In this document: one piece after another, positions 7,723 through 16,888 of the stretch
Layout: each line of letters starts with the position of its first letter
Numbering within the stretch: position 1 is the first letter of the stretch
Assembly (NCBI RefSeq): GCF_012843435.1
Contig: NZ_JABAFC010000019.1
Location: 1-64,000, forward strand
DNA from: Psychrobacillus sp. BL-248-WT-3
GTDB lineage: Bacteria; Bacillota; Bacilli; Bacillales_A; Planococcaceae
Direction: 5' to 3'
DNA: 64,000 nt
The notes under the pieces: model-generated
Database searches by the model: none
The model's input: only the letters and a program-made list of their open reading frames with translations
Told to the model about the DNA's origin: nothing
Made by a program: the position numbers and the translations under genes

Positions 7723-8964
7723 TTAAGAATTTAACATTAAGTCTTCTGGGCTTTCAAGAAGTTCTTTTACTGTTTTTAAGAATCCAACTGAATCTTTTCC
7801 ATCGATAACACGGTGATCATAAGAAAGAGCCACATACATCATTGGACGGATTTCAACTTCATTTCCAACAGCGATTGGACGTTTTTGGATTGTGTGCATT
7901 CCAAGAATACCAACTTGTGTACCATTTAAAATTGGTGTTGATAATAGTGAACCGAATACTCCACCGTTTGTGATAGTGAAAGAACCACCAGCCATGTCTG
8001 AAAGAGCTAACTTGTTATCGCGAGCTTTTTTAGCAAGACCAGCAATATCTCCTTCGATTTCTGCAAAGTTTTTACGGTCTGCATCACGTACGATTGGCAC
8101 TACAAGTCCGCCTTCTGTAGATACAGCGATACCAATATCATAGAAATTATTTTTTACAATATAATCTCCATCAATTTGAGAATTTACGTAAGGATATTTT
8201 TTCAATGCTGCAACGACAGCTTTAGTAAAGAATGACATGAATCCTAAACGTACATCGTTATCATCAAAGAATTTATCTTTTTTACGAGAACGTAATGCCA
8301 TTACATTCGTCATATCAATTTCATTAAATGTTGTTAACATTGCTGTGCTTTGTCTAACTTCTAACAGACGAGAAGCGATAGTTTGACGACGACGTGACAT
8401 TTTCTCGCGAGTTGTGCGTCCATCATCTTCTTTTACTGGAGCTGCAGATTTTGAAGCTTCAGCTTTAGGTGCTGCAGGTTTAGAACCGTGAGCAGATACA
8501 TCTTGAACTCGAACGCGTCCCATTGGATCTACTGGAGAAATCTCGCTTAAATTAATACCTTTTTCACGAGCTAACTTACGAGCAGCTGGGCTAGCAATTG
8601 TGCGGTCTTGTTCTTTAGAAGCGTCTTCATTAGCTTTAGCTACCTCTTCAGCTTTATTGCCACTTACTGCAGGTGCTTTTTCTTCTTTCGGTTCTTCCTT
8701 AGTTTCAGCTTTAGCTGCTGGTGCGCCTGAACCTGCACCTACGATAGCAATTACTTCGCCTACTTGTACAGTATCGCCTTCAGCAAATAGTAATTCGCTA
8801 ACAACTCCAGCTTCTTCTGAAATTACCTCTACATTTACTTTATCTGTTTCTAACTCAACGATAAACTCGCCTTTTTCCACTGTATCACCTGGTTGTTTTA
8901 ACCATTGTGCAATGGTACCTTCTGTAATTGATTCTGCTAATTCGGGAACTATAATTTCTGCCAC
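7723..8964 (-). CDS. odhB: 2-oxoglutarate dehydrogenase E2, dihydrolipoamide succinyltransferase
   Basis: 413 residues. An N-terminal lipoyl domain has the lipoyl-lysine motif [11 protein letters not shown] (Lys near 43), then an Ala/Lys/Glu-rich linker. The E1/E3-binding domain ([16 protein letters not shown], about 124-140) and the C-terminal acyltransferase domain with active-site HRVIDGKD near residue 385 follow. It transfers the succinyl group to CoA in the TCA cycle. The start is GTG with GAGGAGG about 8 nt upstream. It lies 26 bp after odhA in one operon, with a terminator following. The E3 subunit is not in the window. Confidence 0.97.
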   Translation of the reverse strand: MAEIIVPELAESITEGTIAQWLKQPGDTVEKGEFIVELETDKVNVEVISEEAGVVSELLFAEGDTVQVGEVIAIVGAGSGAPAAKAETKEEPKEEKAPAVSGNKAEEVAKANEDASKEQDRTIASPAARKLAREKGINLSEISPVDPMGRVRVQDVSAHGSKPAAPKAEASKSAAPVKEDDGRTTREKMSRRRQTIASRLLEVRQSTAMLTTFNEIDMTNVMALRSRKKDKFFDDNDVRLGFMSFFTKAVVAALKKYPYVNSQIDGDYIVKNNFYDIGIAVSTEGGLVVPIVRDADRKNFAEIEGDIAGLAKKARDNKLALSDMAGGSFTITNGGVFGSLLSTPILNGTQVGILGMHTIQKRPIAVGNEVEIRPMMYVALSYDHRVIDGKDSVGFLKTVKELLESPEDLMLNS

Positions 8965-8990
8965 TTGATTTTCCTCCTCTATTGCTTTTC

Positions 8991-11792
8991 TTACAAGCTT
9001 TTCAATGCTTCTTCAATAATTCTTGCTTGCTCTACTTTATAAGTATCGATATCACCTTCAGCAGGACTTGAGCGATGTACTCGCCCTACGTACTTAATAT
9101 CTTTTCCTTTTGCAATATCCAGTAAATATGGAAGTGCAAAATTCCATGAGCCCATATTTTCTGTTTCTTCTTGAGCCCAAACAATTTGTTTAAGGTTTGG
9201 ATAACGATCTACAATCGTTTGAATTTTCTCTTCTGGGAATGGATATAGCTGCTCTACGCGAACGATATGCATGAAGTCATATCCTTCTCCATTCTTCACT
9301 TTGTCTGCTAAGTCAATTGCTAGTTTACCACTTGCAAAGACTACTTTTTCAACCTTGTCAGGTTGTTGACCTAAGCCAGGCTGTTCAATAATAGTCTCAA
9401 ACTTACCTTCAGTCAAATCTGCTACCTCTGCACCCACTAAAGGATGACGAAGTAATGATTTAGGAGAAACGATTATTAATGGTCGAATTGCGTCTTCTTT
9501 TAGCATTTTAGCTTGTCTTCTAAGGATATGGAAATAGTTTGCTGCACTTGATAGATTCGCAACTGTCCAGTTGTTTTCTGCAGCAAGCTGTAAATAACGC
9601 TCTAGACGTGCACTTGAGTGCTCTGAGCCTTGACCTTCTGAACCATGCGGTAATAGCATCACAAGTCCAGATTTCAATCCCCATTTAGATCGAGCCGAAC
9701 TGATAAAATTGTCAAACATAACTTGCGCCATATTTGCGAAGTCCCCGTATTGGGCTTCCCAAATAGTTAATGAATTAGCATCTTCCAAGTTATAACCGAA
9801 CTCATAGCCCAACACTGCTGTTTCTGTTAATGGACTGTTGTGAACGGTAAAGGAAGCTTTTGCATCACTAATATAGTGAATTGGTGTAAGTTCTGCACCT
9901 GTATTTTCATCATGTAACACTAAGTGTCTATGTGAGAATGTACCACGTTGTGCATCTTGGCCAGTTAAGCGAACAGAGTTCCCTTCCTGAATAATCGTTG
10001 CTAGGGCAAGTGTTTCTGCATGACCCCAGTCGATTTTACCTTTCCCTTTAAATGGCTCTTCTCTACGTTTTAAAATTTTCTCTAATTTTTTGAACGCTTT
10101 GAAATCAGATGGCCAGCTTAATAATTCTTCATTGATTTTCTTCAGTCTGCCTTCCTCAACTCCAGTAGGTAGCTCAGGCATTCCCTGTAATACAGCATCA
10201 GGAATAATTATCTCATGTGCAGTTGTCTGTGGAAGCTCTTTCACGCGATCGTATGCTTCTTGCATTCCACTGAAGATAGTTTCATCCAGTTTTTTCACTT
10301 CGGCTTCTTGGATAACGTTTTCATTTACTAACTTTTGTCCGTAAATATTACGTACAGTCGGGTGTTTATGAATAATATGATACATTTGTGGATTAGTCAC
10401 TAGTGGCTCATCCATTTCATTGTGGCCATATCTACGATAACCAAGTAAGTCAATAACAATGTCCTTACCAAATTTGTTACGGTATTCGTGAGCAAGTTTT
10501 GCTACGCCGATAACAGCCTCTGGATCATCTGCATTTACATGAATAACAGGAACTTCGTATCCTTTAGCTGGGTCAGAAGAATAGAAAGTAGAACGTGAAT
10601 CGTAATGCTCCGTTGTAAATCCAATCATATTATTTGCGATGATATGGATTGAACCTCCAGTTTGGAAGCCTCTTACTCTACTATAGTTTAACACTTCTGT
10701 GACAATACCTTGACCAGGGAAAGCCGCATCTCCATGAACTAAAATTGCATAAGCAGCATTTTTATCTTGAACTGGCAAACCTGCTTGATCCGTTGTTTCT
10801 TGAGCAGCACGAGTTTGCCCTGTTACTACAGGACTTACTACTTCTAAGTGAGAAGGGTTATATGCTAATTTAATCGTTAATCCAGATGGAGAATGGTAAG
10901 CAGCACCTTTATGGTATTTTACATCACCATACCATCCCTCAGAAAGCTCTAAAGAGCCGTCTTTTGGTTGAAAAGCTTCAGAAGGTACGTGTGCAAACTC
11001 TGCGAACATCATTTCATAAGGCTTGTTTAAAACGTGTGTTAGTACATTTAAACGTCCACGGTGGGCCATACCAATGTTTACTTGTTTTGTTTTAGTGATA
11101 TTAGATTGTCTAACAAGCTCGTCTATTAAAACCACTAAAGAATCTAAACCTTCAATAGAGAAGCGTTTTGCTCCCACAAACGTACGGTGAATAAATTTCT
11201 CAAAACCTTCAATTTGAGTTAAACGTTTCAATAATTCCTTTTTTGTATCAGCAGATAAGTTTTCTAATACAACACCTTTTTCAATCTTGCCCTGTAACCA
11301 TTTTCTCTCTTCTACATTCACAATATGAGAAATCTCAAAAGCTATTTTATTCGTATAAACAGATTTTAAGTACTCAATTGCCTCTAAACCGTTGGTAACT
11401 GTGTTTGGTGCATCAGCTAATAAAAAAGCTACAGGAACTTCTTTTAAATCAGCAGGAGTTAGACCGTAAGTCTTAAAATTGATTCGAGAATCATTTTTCT
11501 CTCTGTCATTTAAAGGATAGATATCTGCAGATAAGTGCCCGTGAGCTCGTATAGCATCAGCCAACTCGATTGCACGAATCACTTTATCGAAGTTGTTGGA
11601 TTCCACAGTTGGTAAAGCAGCTCCTGTACCATTTGTAGTTGTATCCAGAACTGGTGCCCCATACTCTTCAAATAAGCTAACTAGTTCTTGATCCACTTCT
11701 TCTGGTGATTGAAGGTATAAATCATACTGCTCCATCACATAACCAAGATTGGGTCCTGAGAAAATGGACCAAGGTGTTTGATTGTTCGACAT
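8991..11792 (-). CDS. odhA: 2-oxoglutarate dehydrogenase E1 component
   Basis: 933 residues, the family's usual size. It has the N-terminal E2-binding segment ([19 protein letters not shown]), the thiamine-diphosphate core with [14 protein letters not shown] near residue 240, [12 protein letters not shown] near 350 and [12 protein letters not shown] near 450, then the transketolase-like C-terminal half. It decarboxylates 2-oxoglutarate and loads succinyl onto OdhB. The ATG at 11792 follows GGAGG. It is first in the odhAB operon. The 276-bp upstream gap to the histidine kinase gene must hold the promoter; no clear -35/-10 pair was found there. Confidence 0.97.
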   Translation of the reverse strand: MSNNQTPWSIFSGPNLGYVMEQYDLYLQSPEEVDQELVSLFEEYGAPVLDTTTNGTGAALPTVESNNFDKVIRAIELADAIRAHGHLSADIYPLNDREKNDSRINFKTYGLTPADLKEVPVAFLLADAPNTVTNGLEAIEYLKSVYTNKIAFEISHIVNVEERKWLQGKIEKGVVLENLSADTKKELLKRLTQIEGFEKFIHRTFVGAKRFSIEGLDSLVVLIDELVRQSNITKTKQVNIGMAHRGRLNVLTHVLNKPYEMMFAEFAHVPSEAFQPKDGSLELSEGWYGDVKYHKGAAYHSPSGLTIKLAYNPSHLEVVSPVVTGQTRAAQETTDQAGLPVQDKNAAYAILVHGDAAFPGQGIVTEVLNYSRVRGFQTGGSIHIIANNMIGFTTEHYDSRSTFYSSDPAKGYEVPVIHVNADDPEAVIGVAKLAHEYRNKFGKDIVIDLLGYRRYGHNEMDEPLVTNPQMYHIIHKHPTVRNIYGQKLVNENVIQEAEVKKLDETIFSGMQEAYDRVKELPQTTAHEIIIPDAVLQGMPELPTGVEEGRLKKINEELLSWPSDFKAFKKLEKILKRREEPFKGKGKIDWGHAETLALATIIQEGNSVRLTGQDAQRGTFSHRHLVLHDENTGAELTPIHYISDAKASFTVHNSPLTETAVLGYEFGYNLEDANSLTIWEAQYGDFANMAQVMFDNFISSARSKWGLKSGLVMLLPHGSEGQGSEHSSARLERYLQLAAENNWTVANLSSAANYFHILRRQAKMLKEDAIRPLIIVSPKSLLRHPLVGAEVADLTEGKFETIIEQPGLGQQPDKVEKVVFASGKLAIDLADKVKNGEGYDFMHIVRVEQLYPFPEEKIQTIVDRYPNLKQIVWAQEETENMGSWNFALPYLLDIAKGKDIKYVGRVHRSSPAEGDIDTYKVEQARIIEEALKSL

Positions 11793-12068
11793 TTAAAAAA
11801 ACCTCCAACATATTGTGCCACAATAGGCATTAATGAATTTGCATAAAAATAAGTGCAAAAGCCTGAAAATGAAAGATGTACATTTTTATTCTTTAAATCT
11901 TCACATTAATAGTTTACCACTCTTTTCATGAGACTTAAAGAATTCAAGAATCCAAGTATAAGAACAATTTTTCCATATCCATCTTACTACTCTCACTAAA
12001 AAATACAATCCTTTTTGGTAAATTAAATTAATCTTTTCTAAATTTTTTTATACATTTGAAATGAATGA

Positions 12069-13439
12069 TTATTCACTTGTAAATTTAGGGAAATATATGG
12101 AAAATTTTGTTCCGTTTTGATTACTTTCTACGTTAATACTACCTTTATATGCAACAACTAGTCGTTGCACAATGCTAAGGCCCAATCCTGAGCCTCCTTT
12201 ATTCTTTGAACGTGCCTCGTCTGCTGTATAGAAACGATCGAAGATTTTAGAAAGGGATTCTTTTTTAATACCAATCCCATTATCTGAAACAGTAATTACT
12301 ACTTTGGAAGTGTCTTCCCAAGCTTCTATAATTATTTTCGGATCGTTTTCATTATATTTTATTGCATTTTCCATAAGGTTTCTAAGAATTTGCTCCAATG
12401 TCGTTGAGGGGATATTAACTGATATATTTTCATTTCCACGGTAAACAATTGATGAAGTTGGAGATAGTACCTCCAGTTGTTGTTCCAATTCCTTGACTAC
12501 ATTTAATAGACGGGTATTTGTATTCTCAAATGTTTGTTCATTTTTTGCAAGCTTTAACATTTCTTCTATTAAAACTTTCATTTTTTGAACTTCTGCTAAG
12601 GAAATGTCCAGGGATTCGTCCAGAACATCTCGTTGTTCCTTGCCCCATCTATTCAGCAGAGCCAGATGTCCTTCCACAACTTGAATAGGTGTTCGAAGTT
12701 CATGGGATACATTATGAATAAACTCGTCTTGTCTGGTGATTGTTTCATTTACCTCGTCCATTAATTCCTTATAGATTTTCATCAGCTCACCGATTTCATC
12801 TTTTGACAAACGTTCAAAATTAACTTCCTTAGAAAACCTTGTCCGTTTTGCCTCCTGCATTTCATCACGTAATTCCTTAATTGGACGTAACATGAATGCA
12901 GACAACGAATACCCTATAAATGCAGATAGTAATAGCGCTATGAGAGAAAATAACGTTATAGCCAACAATATATAGCGCATTAGTTCTTCAAAATTAGAAA
13001 GGCTGTGGGAAATTTCTATATATCCCTTAAATAATCCGAAGTCAATTTCAGCAGATTTATGAAAAATAGTCTGTCCTTCTACTTTGTCTTTTTCGAATTC
13101 TTTTATTGAAGTGGGTTCGAATGCTGAAAATGGGCTCGCATCATTAATGCGGAGAAGCTCGATTCCATCTGCATTTAAAACCCTTATAGACTGCTCTTGG
13201 TTAACAAGCTGGTTAATAAGTGTGCGATTTCTTTGAATGTCTTGAACGCTAATCACAGGACCCTGTGACTCAAAGAAGCTTACAACTTCGTTTAATGTGT
13301 TATGGGCCACTCTCTTTTCAGACATAAGCATCCAGTTGTATAGTGAAAAATATAAAATGGCACTCATCATTAAAAAACTTAAAAAAATAGACAGAGCAGA
13401 AGCATATGTCCATTTTTTTTGTAAAGTCCAGTTCTTCAT
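12069..13439 (-). CDS. sensor histidine kinase, ArlS/YkoH-like
   Basis: 456 residues. TM1 is near residues 12-35, an extracytoplasmic sensor of about 120 residues follows, then TM2 near 155-178 and HAMP. HisKA carries HNVSHELRTPIQ (phosphorylated His near 243). The ATPase domain has the N box NLMENAIKYNE, G1 DNGIGI and FDRFYTADEARSKNKG-GSGLGLSI. The ATG overlaps the regulator's stop codon by 4 bp (ATGA). The HELRTP box and surroundings resemble staphylococcal ArlS, which controls adhesion and autolysis; the stimulus here is not deducible. Confidence 0.92.
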   Translation of the reverse strand: MKNWTLQKKWTYASALSIFLSFLMMSAILYFSLYNWMLMSEKRVAHNTLNEVVSFFESQGPVISVQDIQRNRTLINQLVNQEQSIRVLNADGIELLRINDASPFSAFEPTSIKEFEKDKVEGQTIFHKSAEIDFGLFKGYIEISHSLSNFEELMRYILLAITLFSLIALLLSAFIGYSLSAFMLRPIKELRDEMQEAKRTRFSKEVNFERLSKDEIGELMKIYKELMDEVNETITRQDEFIHNVSHELRTPIQVVEGHLALLNRWGKEQRDVLDESLDISLAEVQKMKVLIEEMLKLAKNEQTFENTNTRLLNVVKELEQQLEVLSPTSSIVYRGNENISVNIPSTTLEQILRNLMENAIKYNENDPKIIIEAWEDTSKVVITVSDNGIGIKKESLSKIFDRFYTADEARSKNKGGSGLGLSIVQRLVVAYKGSINVESNQNGTKFSIYFPKFTSE

Positions 13440-14113
13440 GAACGAATCACGTATCCCACTCCTCTAACTGTTTCTATTAAAGCTGCAATTTCCTTCGGCA
13501 ATTTCTTTCTAAGGTGCCTAATATAAACATCCACTACATTTGTCTCTACTTCTGATTCATAACCCCATACAATTTCTAAAATCTGATCCCGAGTTAATAC
13601 GATGTTAAGGTTTTGCATAAAACATACAAGAAGGTCATACTCTGTTTTCGTTAAAATAATCTCCTGCCCAAAATACGTAACCCTATATGCTTTTTGATCG
13701 ACCTGTAAGCCACGTATCGATAAAACAGATTCCTGATTTAATGTGGTATGCCCCACCCTTCTTAATACAGCACGAATTCTAGCCAAAAGCTCTTCTATAG
13801 CGAATGGCTTGACCACATAGTCATCTGCTCCAGCCTCTAATCCTGAAACACGATCTATAACTGCATCTCTCGCAGTTATTAAAATAATAGGAATATCTTT
13901 AACTTTTCTAAACCTGCGACATATTTCTAAACCGTTTAAATTAGGTAGCATAACATCTACTAATAACAAATCGTAATGGTTTTCTAAAGCTAATTCATAT
14001 CCCTCTCTTCCATCAAAAGATACGGTTACCTCAAAATTTTCATGTTTCAGCTCAAGTTCCACAAACTTCGCTATATTAATTTCATCTTCTATTAATAAAA
14101 TATGATGTTTCAC
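13436..14113 (-). CDS. OmpR-family response regulator, ArlR/YkoG-like
   Basis: 225 residues. The receiver domain has the acidic pair in LLIEDE, phospho-Asp in LLLVDVMLPNLNG, the Thr in ITARD and the Lys in YVVKPF. A C-terminal winged helix (EYDLLVCFMQ, DVYIRHLRKKL, GVGYVIR) binds DNA. I place the start at GTG 14111-14113, nine nt after AGGA, which yields the usual short lead into HILLIEDE. A GTG ten codons earlier would place the first codons inside a palindrome. It is the first gene of a two-gene operon with the kinase. Confidence 0.92.
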   Translation of the reverse strand: MKHHILLIEDEINIAKFVELELKHENFEVTVSFDGREGYELALENHYDLLLVDVMLPNLNGLEICRRFRKVKDIPIILITARDAVIDRVSGLEAGADDYVVKPFAIEELLARIRAVLRRVGHTTLNQESVLSIRGLQVDQKAYRVTYFGQEIILTKTEYDLLVCFMQNLNIVLTRDQILEIVWGYESEVETNVVDVYIRHLRKKLPKEIAALIETVRGVGYVIRS

Positions 14114-14134
14114 TTTCACACTTCCTTTAAAAAT

Positions 14135-14169
14135 ACCGTTCACTCTATATGAACGGTAGTAAAATTATA
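14135..14169 (-). promoter_or_regulatory. palindrome and -10 box upstream of the two-component operon
   Basis: Inverted repeat ACCGTTCA (14135-14142) / TGAACGGT (14150-14157) with a 7-nt spacer, just below a TATAAT on the minus strand (14169-14164) that lacks a good -35. The palindrome would lie at the transcription start. It could be an operator (possibly autoregulatory) or a 5' stabilising hairpin. Confidence 0.45.
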
Positions 14170-14234
14170 TGAATTGTTTTTTCTCATCGATTTCAAATTC
14201 TGAAAAGAGAATTTAGGTCATAATTATTATAATA

Positions 14235-14623
14235 AGCTTTGTTAAAGTTATTGGTCTATTTTGACTAACAATTCTTTTTATAGTGACTGTAAACATTCTA
14301 AAAGGGACATTCAAATGACTATTAAGGTCATAAATAGATTATTAGATTTAGATTGGGTATAATTTTTCAGCTTTGTTTATGCTTGTAAATTTATTAGCGC
14401 TTTATCGATGCTATAGCTGTTCCCATTTATTGATTGGAGCGCCAGACGGCGATTCCTACGGGATGAGTGAGACAGATAAGACATCACAACCACGCGCGTA
14501 AGCGATGGGTGATGGCTTATCGCTCACCCCGAGGAAAGCGTCCGGCTGGTGCGAACAATCAATTCTACTCTCTGATCTAAGATTTCTTTGCATTATAAAT
14601 CAACCCCACGCTTTAACATAGCC
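14235..14623. mobile_element. MITE-like element, copy B, with 8-bp target duplication
   Basis: Second copy of the element at 3848-4232, same orientation. The left end AGCTTTGTTAAAGTTATTGG (14235-14254) faces the right end GGCTATGTTAAAGCGTGGGG (reverse complement of 14604-14623). It is flanked by perfect direct repeats TTATAATA at 14227-14234 and 14624-14631, the mark of transposition. An 8-bp duplication is produced by several IS families (ISL3 among them); which one mobilises this element is inference. It lies about 65 bp upstream of the two-component promoter. Confidence 0.8.
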
Positions 14624-14631
14624 TTATAATA

Positions 14632-14929
14632 AAATAAAGTGTATCCGCGTACTTAGCAGAGAAGCTTTTTGAGAGTGAACGATAGGTCTACCCTCTATTA
14701 ACTTTTATACTATTTGTATAGAAAATCATCAGTTGAAAAGCATTCGTTTAAAAAGATAAAGTACAATTACATGAATTAAAACTTCCTGTAGATAATCCAA
14801 ACAAATAAATAGAAAAATATAGGAAGATTTGATATATTCATTTATAATAGCTGTACTAGTAAATCATTTTCTATGTATCTTTTGTTTATGTAAATTAATC
14901 ATATGTATTAATTGTGAAACATACAAGTA
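14632..14929. other. AT-rich spacer without recognised features
   Basis: About 300 bp between MITE copy B and the leader promoter at 14930. Both strands were read for small genes with ribosome sites, terminators and repeats; none was found. Confidence 0.5.
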
Positions 14930-14959
14930 TTAACAATATTTTTTTTTAAAATGTATAAT
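14930..14959 (+). promoter_or_regulatory. promoter of the structured leader and GNAT gene
   Basis: TTAACA (14930-14935), 18 nt, TATAAT (14954-14959). A start near 14966 would give about 220 nt of leader before the GTG at 15188. Confidence 0.7.
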
Positions 14960-15018
14960 TTAACTCTATGCAAAATGAAAAACTTAAAGTATATTATTCT
15001 ATGCAAATAATTTTATAA

Positions 15019-15187
15019 GGCAAAGTATTTCTTTGCCGAGGGAAGGCAAATGGTGCGCCACCGGTTCTTGAGCTGGTTCTAGTAGGTTCGATTCCTACCC
15101 CGAAATTTTTTATGCAATTCAAATGAAAAATTTCAGGGGAACTAGAATGACTCTGCTCATTTTCAGTTCTGGAGGAGGCGTTTTTTT
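15019..15187 (+). ncRNA. structured, tRNA-like 5' leader (candidate cis-regulatory RNA)
   Basis: Predicted by eye. A 7-bp hairpin GGCAAAG/CTTTGCC (15019-15037) comes first. A cloverleaf-like core follows: GGG 15040-15042, D-arm-like GGC-AAATGGTGC-GCC (15045-15059), anticodon-arm-like ACCGG-TTCTTGAG-CTGGT (15060-15077) and T-arm GTAGG-TTCGATT-CCTAC (15082-15098), closed by CCC 15099-15101. The T arm matches the tRNA consensus GTTCRANNC, but the closing stem is only 3 bp and the middle loop has 8 nt, so it is no ordinary tRNA. CCCCGAAATTTTT (15098-15110) can instead pair with 15126-15139, breaking the core: a possible switch. Another hairpin (15139-15169) ends just before the ribosome site. Confidence 0.5.
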
Positions 15188-15733
15188 GTGTTGAAAAAAA
15201 GAGACTTACATGAGTGTACCGCTCTATTTGAGCTTATGTCAGATCCAACTATTATGCCATTCGTTCGTCATAAAGCTAGCTCAGCAGACGAATACTGGTT
15301 TTTAACCAAACAAATGATTGAGGAAGAATTAGCTGGAACGACTATTTCTCGAACAATCATCAGTGACTATGGACAACCAATAGGAACCATAAATCTATTT
15401 GATATTGAACACGGTGCTGGATTTTTAGGAACTTGGATCGGCACACAGTTCCAAGGTCAAGGTTATAATAAGAAAGCGAAGGAACAATTTTTAGAAGAAC
15501 TGTTCTTTGAGCAGAATATACAAACCGTGTTTTTACGTATTAGAAAAAATAATATTAAGAGCATCCGTGCAACTGAAAAGCTTGGCTATGCTTTAAAAGC
15601 AAATGATTCTCACCAAGTGATATACGAAGAGATTAATAAGGGTAATAACCATTTCGATTTATATTATATACCTAAGGACCTCTTCCTAATGAAAACACTT
15701 CAGCAAAATGCGGAAGAAGAACAAGCTATGTAA
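15188..15733 (+). CDS. GNAT-family N-acetyltransferase (RimJ/RimL-like)
   Basis: 181 residues. The GNAT core shows motif A as GTWIGTQFQGQGYNKKA near residue 80, with the Q-x-x-G-x-G-like acetyl-CoA loop, and motif B at NIKSIRATEKLGY, typical of RimJ/RimL relatives that acetylate protein N termini or small amines; the substrate is unknown. The start is GTG with GGAGGAGG 9 nt upstream. It is the only gene behind the tRNA-like leader, so that leader probably controls it. A convergent terminator separates it from the MurG-like gene. Confidence 0.85.
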   Translation: MLKKRDLHECTALFELMSDPTIMPFVRHKASSADEYWFLTKQMIEEELAGTTISRTIISDYGQPIGTINLFDIEHGAGFLGTWIGTQFQGQGYNKKAKEQFLEELFFEQNIQTVFLRIRKNNIKSIRATEKLGYALKANDSHQVIYEEINKGNNHFDLYYIPKDLFLMKTLQQNAEEEQAM

Positions 15734-15738
15734 CAGAA

Positions 15739-15780
15739 GAAACTCCCGTCAACTTTATGACGGGAGTTTCATTAGTTTTT
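15739..15780. terminator. bidirectional terminator between GNAT and murG-like genes
   Basis: Stem AAACTCCCGTC / GACGGGAGTTT with T tracts on the plus side (TTAGTTTTT) and an A/T-rich flank on the other. It serves the convergent genes; the murG-like stop lies within its tail. Confidence 0.85.
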
Positions 15781-16848
15781 ATATGTTAGTAGTAGTTCAG
15801 TAAATTGCTCAGGTGTTTTGGAAGAACTCGCCAGACACTGTGCATCAATTATTTTTTCTTTGTTTAATGCTAAAGCTGAAAGAGAATTCGTAAATGTCTC
15901 AGCGGTGAGCCCCTCTTCTTCAAGTACAATAGCATAGCCTAATTTTTCAAAGAAGTTTGCATTTAATACCTGGTCTCCCCTGCTTGCGTTCTTAGACAAT
16001 GGTATTAATAACATAGGTTTTTTTAACTCTAAAAATTCAAATATGGAGTTAGAGCCAGCTCTGCTTATTACATAGTTTGTGATTTTCAACAAATGAGGTA
16101 ATTCATCCGTTACGTATTCAAAGGCTTTATAATTTGGTTTATCTATCAATGAAGGGTCTAGGTTTCCTTTACCACAAAGATGAATAATCTGAAATCGCTT
16201 GGTTAAAGTGTCTATATTATCTTTAATCGCAGCATTAATACTTTTGGAGCCCTGGCTTCCGCCCATAACGATAATTGTTTCTTTAAAAGGACTAAAGCCT
16301 GTCAGCTCTCTTGCAATTTTTTCATCTCCTTGAAACAGATCAGGGCGAATGATTGCTCCAATAGCGGAAGACTTATCCCTTGGAATATACTTTAATGTCT
16401 CTTCAAAAACCGTAAATATATGCTCTGCAAATGGTGTTGCTATTTTGTTTGCTAAACCAGGTGTGATGTCGGACTCATGTATTACGACTGGAATATTAGA
16501 GAGCTTTGCCGCCACTACAACTGGCACAGAAACAAATCCTCCTTTAGAAAATACAAGCGAAGGCTTTATTTTTCTTAAGGTTCTCATAGCTTGCATTGTT
16601 CCGTAGAGGACTTTAAATGGATCCGAGAAATTTTTGATAGAGAAGTACCTTCTTAACTTACCATTAGAAATAGTGTGGTATGGTAAAGTGGGAAAGCTTT
16701 TTTCAATAATTGATTTTTCAATTCCATCAGCAGAACCAATATAATGGACTTCATATCCGTTTCTTAATAATTCTGGGATAATGGCTTCATTTAAAGATAC
16801 ATGACCAGCTGTTCCCCCGCCTGTCAGTACTATTTTGTTATTGTTCAT
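15772..16848 (-). CDS. murG: MurG-like UDP-GlcNAc:lipid I N-acetylglucosaminyltransferase
   Basis: 358 residues, two-domain GT-B fold. It has the N-terminal loop LTGGGTAGHV (residues 7-16), FSKGGFVSVPVV and HESDITPGLANK near 125, then the UDP-sugar domain with GGSQGSKSIN near 190 and RAGSNSIFEF near 265. MurG adds GlcNAc to lipid I at the inner membrane face to make lipid II. The gene is monocistronic, outside any dcw cluster and divergent from a MATE gene. It is therefore either this lineage's relocated MurG or a second copy, as in the B. cereus group. AGGAGA lies 7 nt before the ATG. Confidence 0.88.
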   Translation of the reverse strand: MNNNKIVLTGGGTAGHVSLNEAIIPELLRNGYEVHYIGSADGIEKSIIEKSFPTLPYHTISNGKLRRYFSIKNFSDPFKVLYGTMQAMRTLRKIKPSLVFSKGGFVSVPVVVAAKLSNIPVVIHESDITPGLANKIATPFAEHIFTVFEETLKYIPRDKSSAIGAIIRPDLFQGDEKIARELTGFSPFKETIIVMGGSQGSKSINAAIKDNIDTLTKRFQIIHLCGKGNLDPSLIDKPNYKAFEYVTDELPHLLKITNYVISRAGSNSIFEFLELKKPMLLIPLSKNASRGDQVLNANFFEKLGYAIVLEEEGLTAETFTNSLSALALNKEKIIDAQCLASSSKTPEQFTELLLTYKN

Positions 16849-16888
16849 GATAATCTCCTAACTATTTATCTAAAGGATGTATGCCCAT

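Noticed and set aside
8600..8968. 122-codon plus-strand frame antisense to odhB
   Set aside because: Ala/Ser-rich mirror of the OdhB linker; a shadow of the real gene.
15038..15110. Calling 15038-15110 a functional tRNA gene
   Set aside because: No 7-bp acceptor stem, 8-nt central loop, no CCA-like 3' end, and transcription continues into the GNAT gene.
14966..15187. T-box, FMN, TPP, lysine or SAM riboswitch upstream of the GNAT gene
   Set aside because: None of the conserved blocks I know for those families (for example the T-box AGGGTGGAACCGCG) is present.
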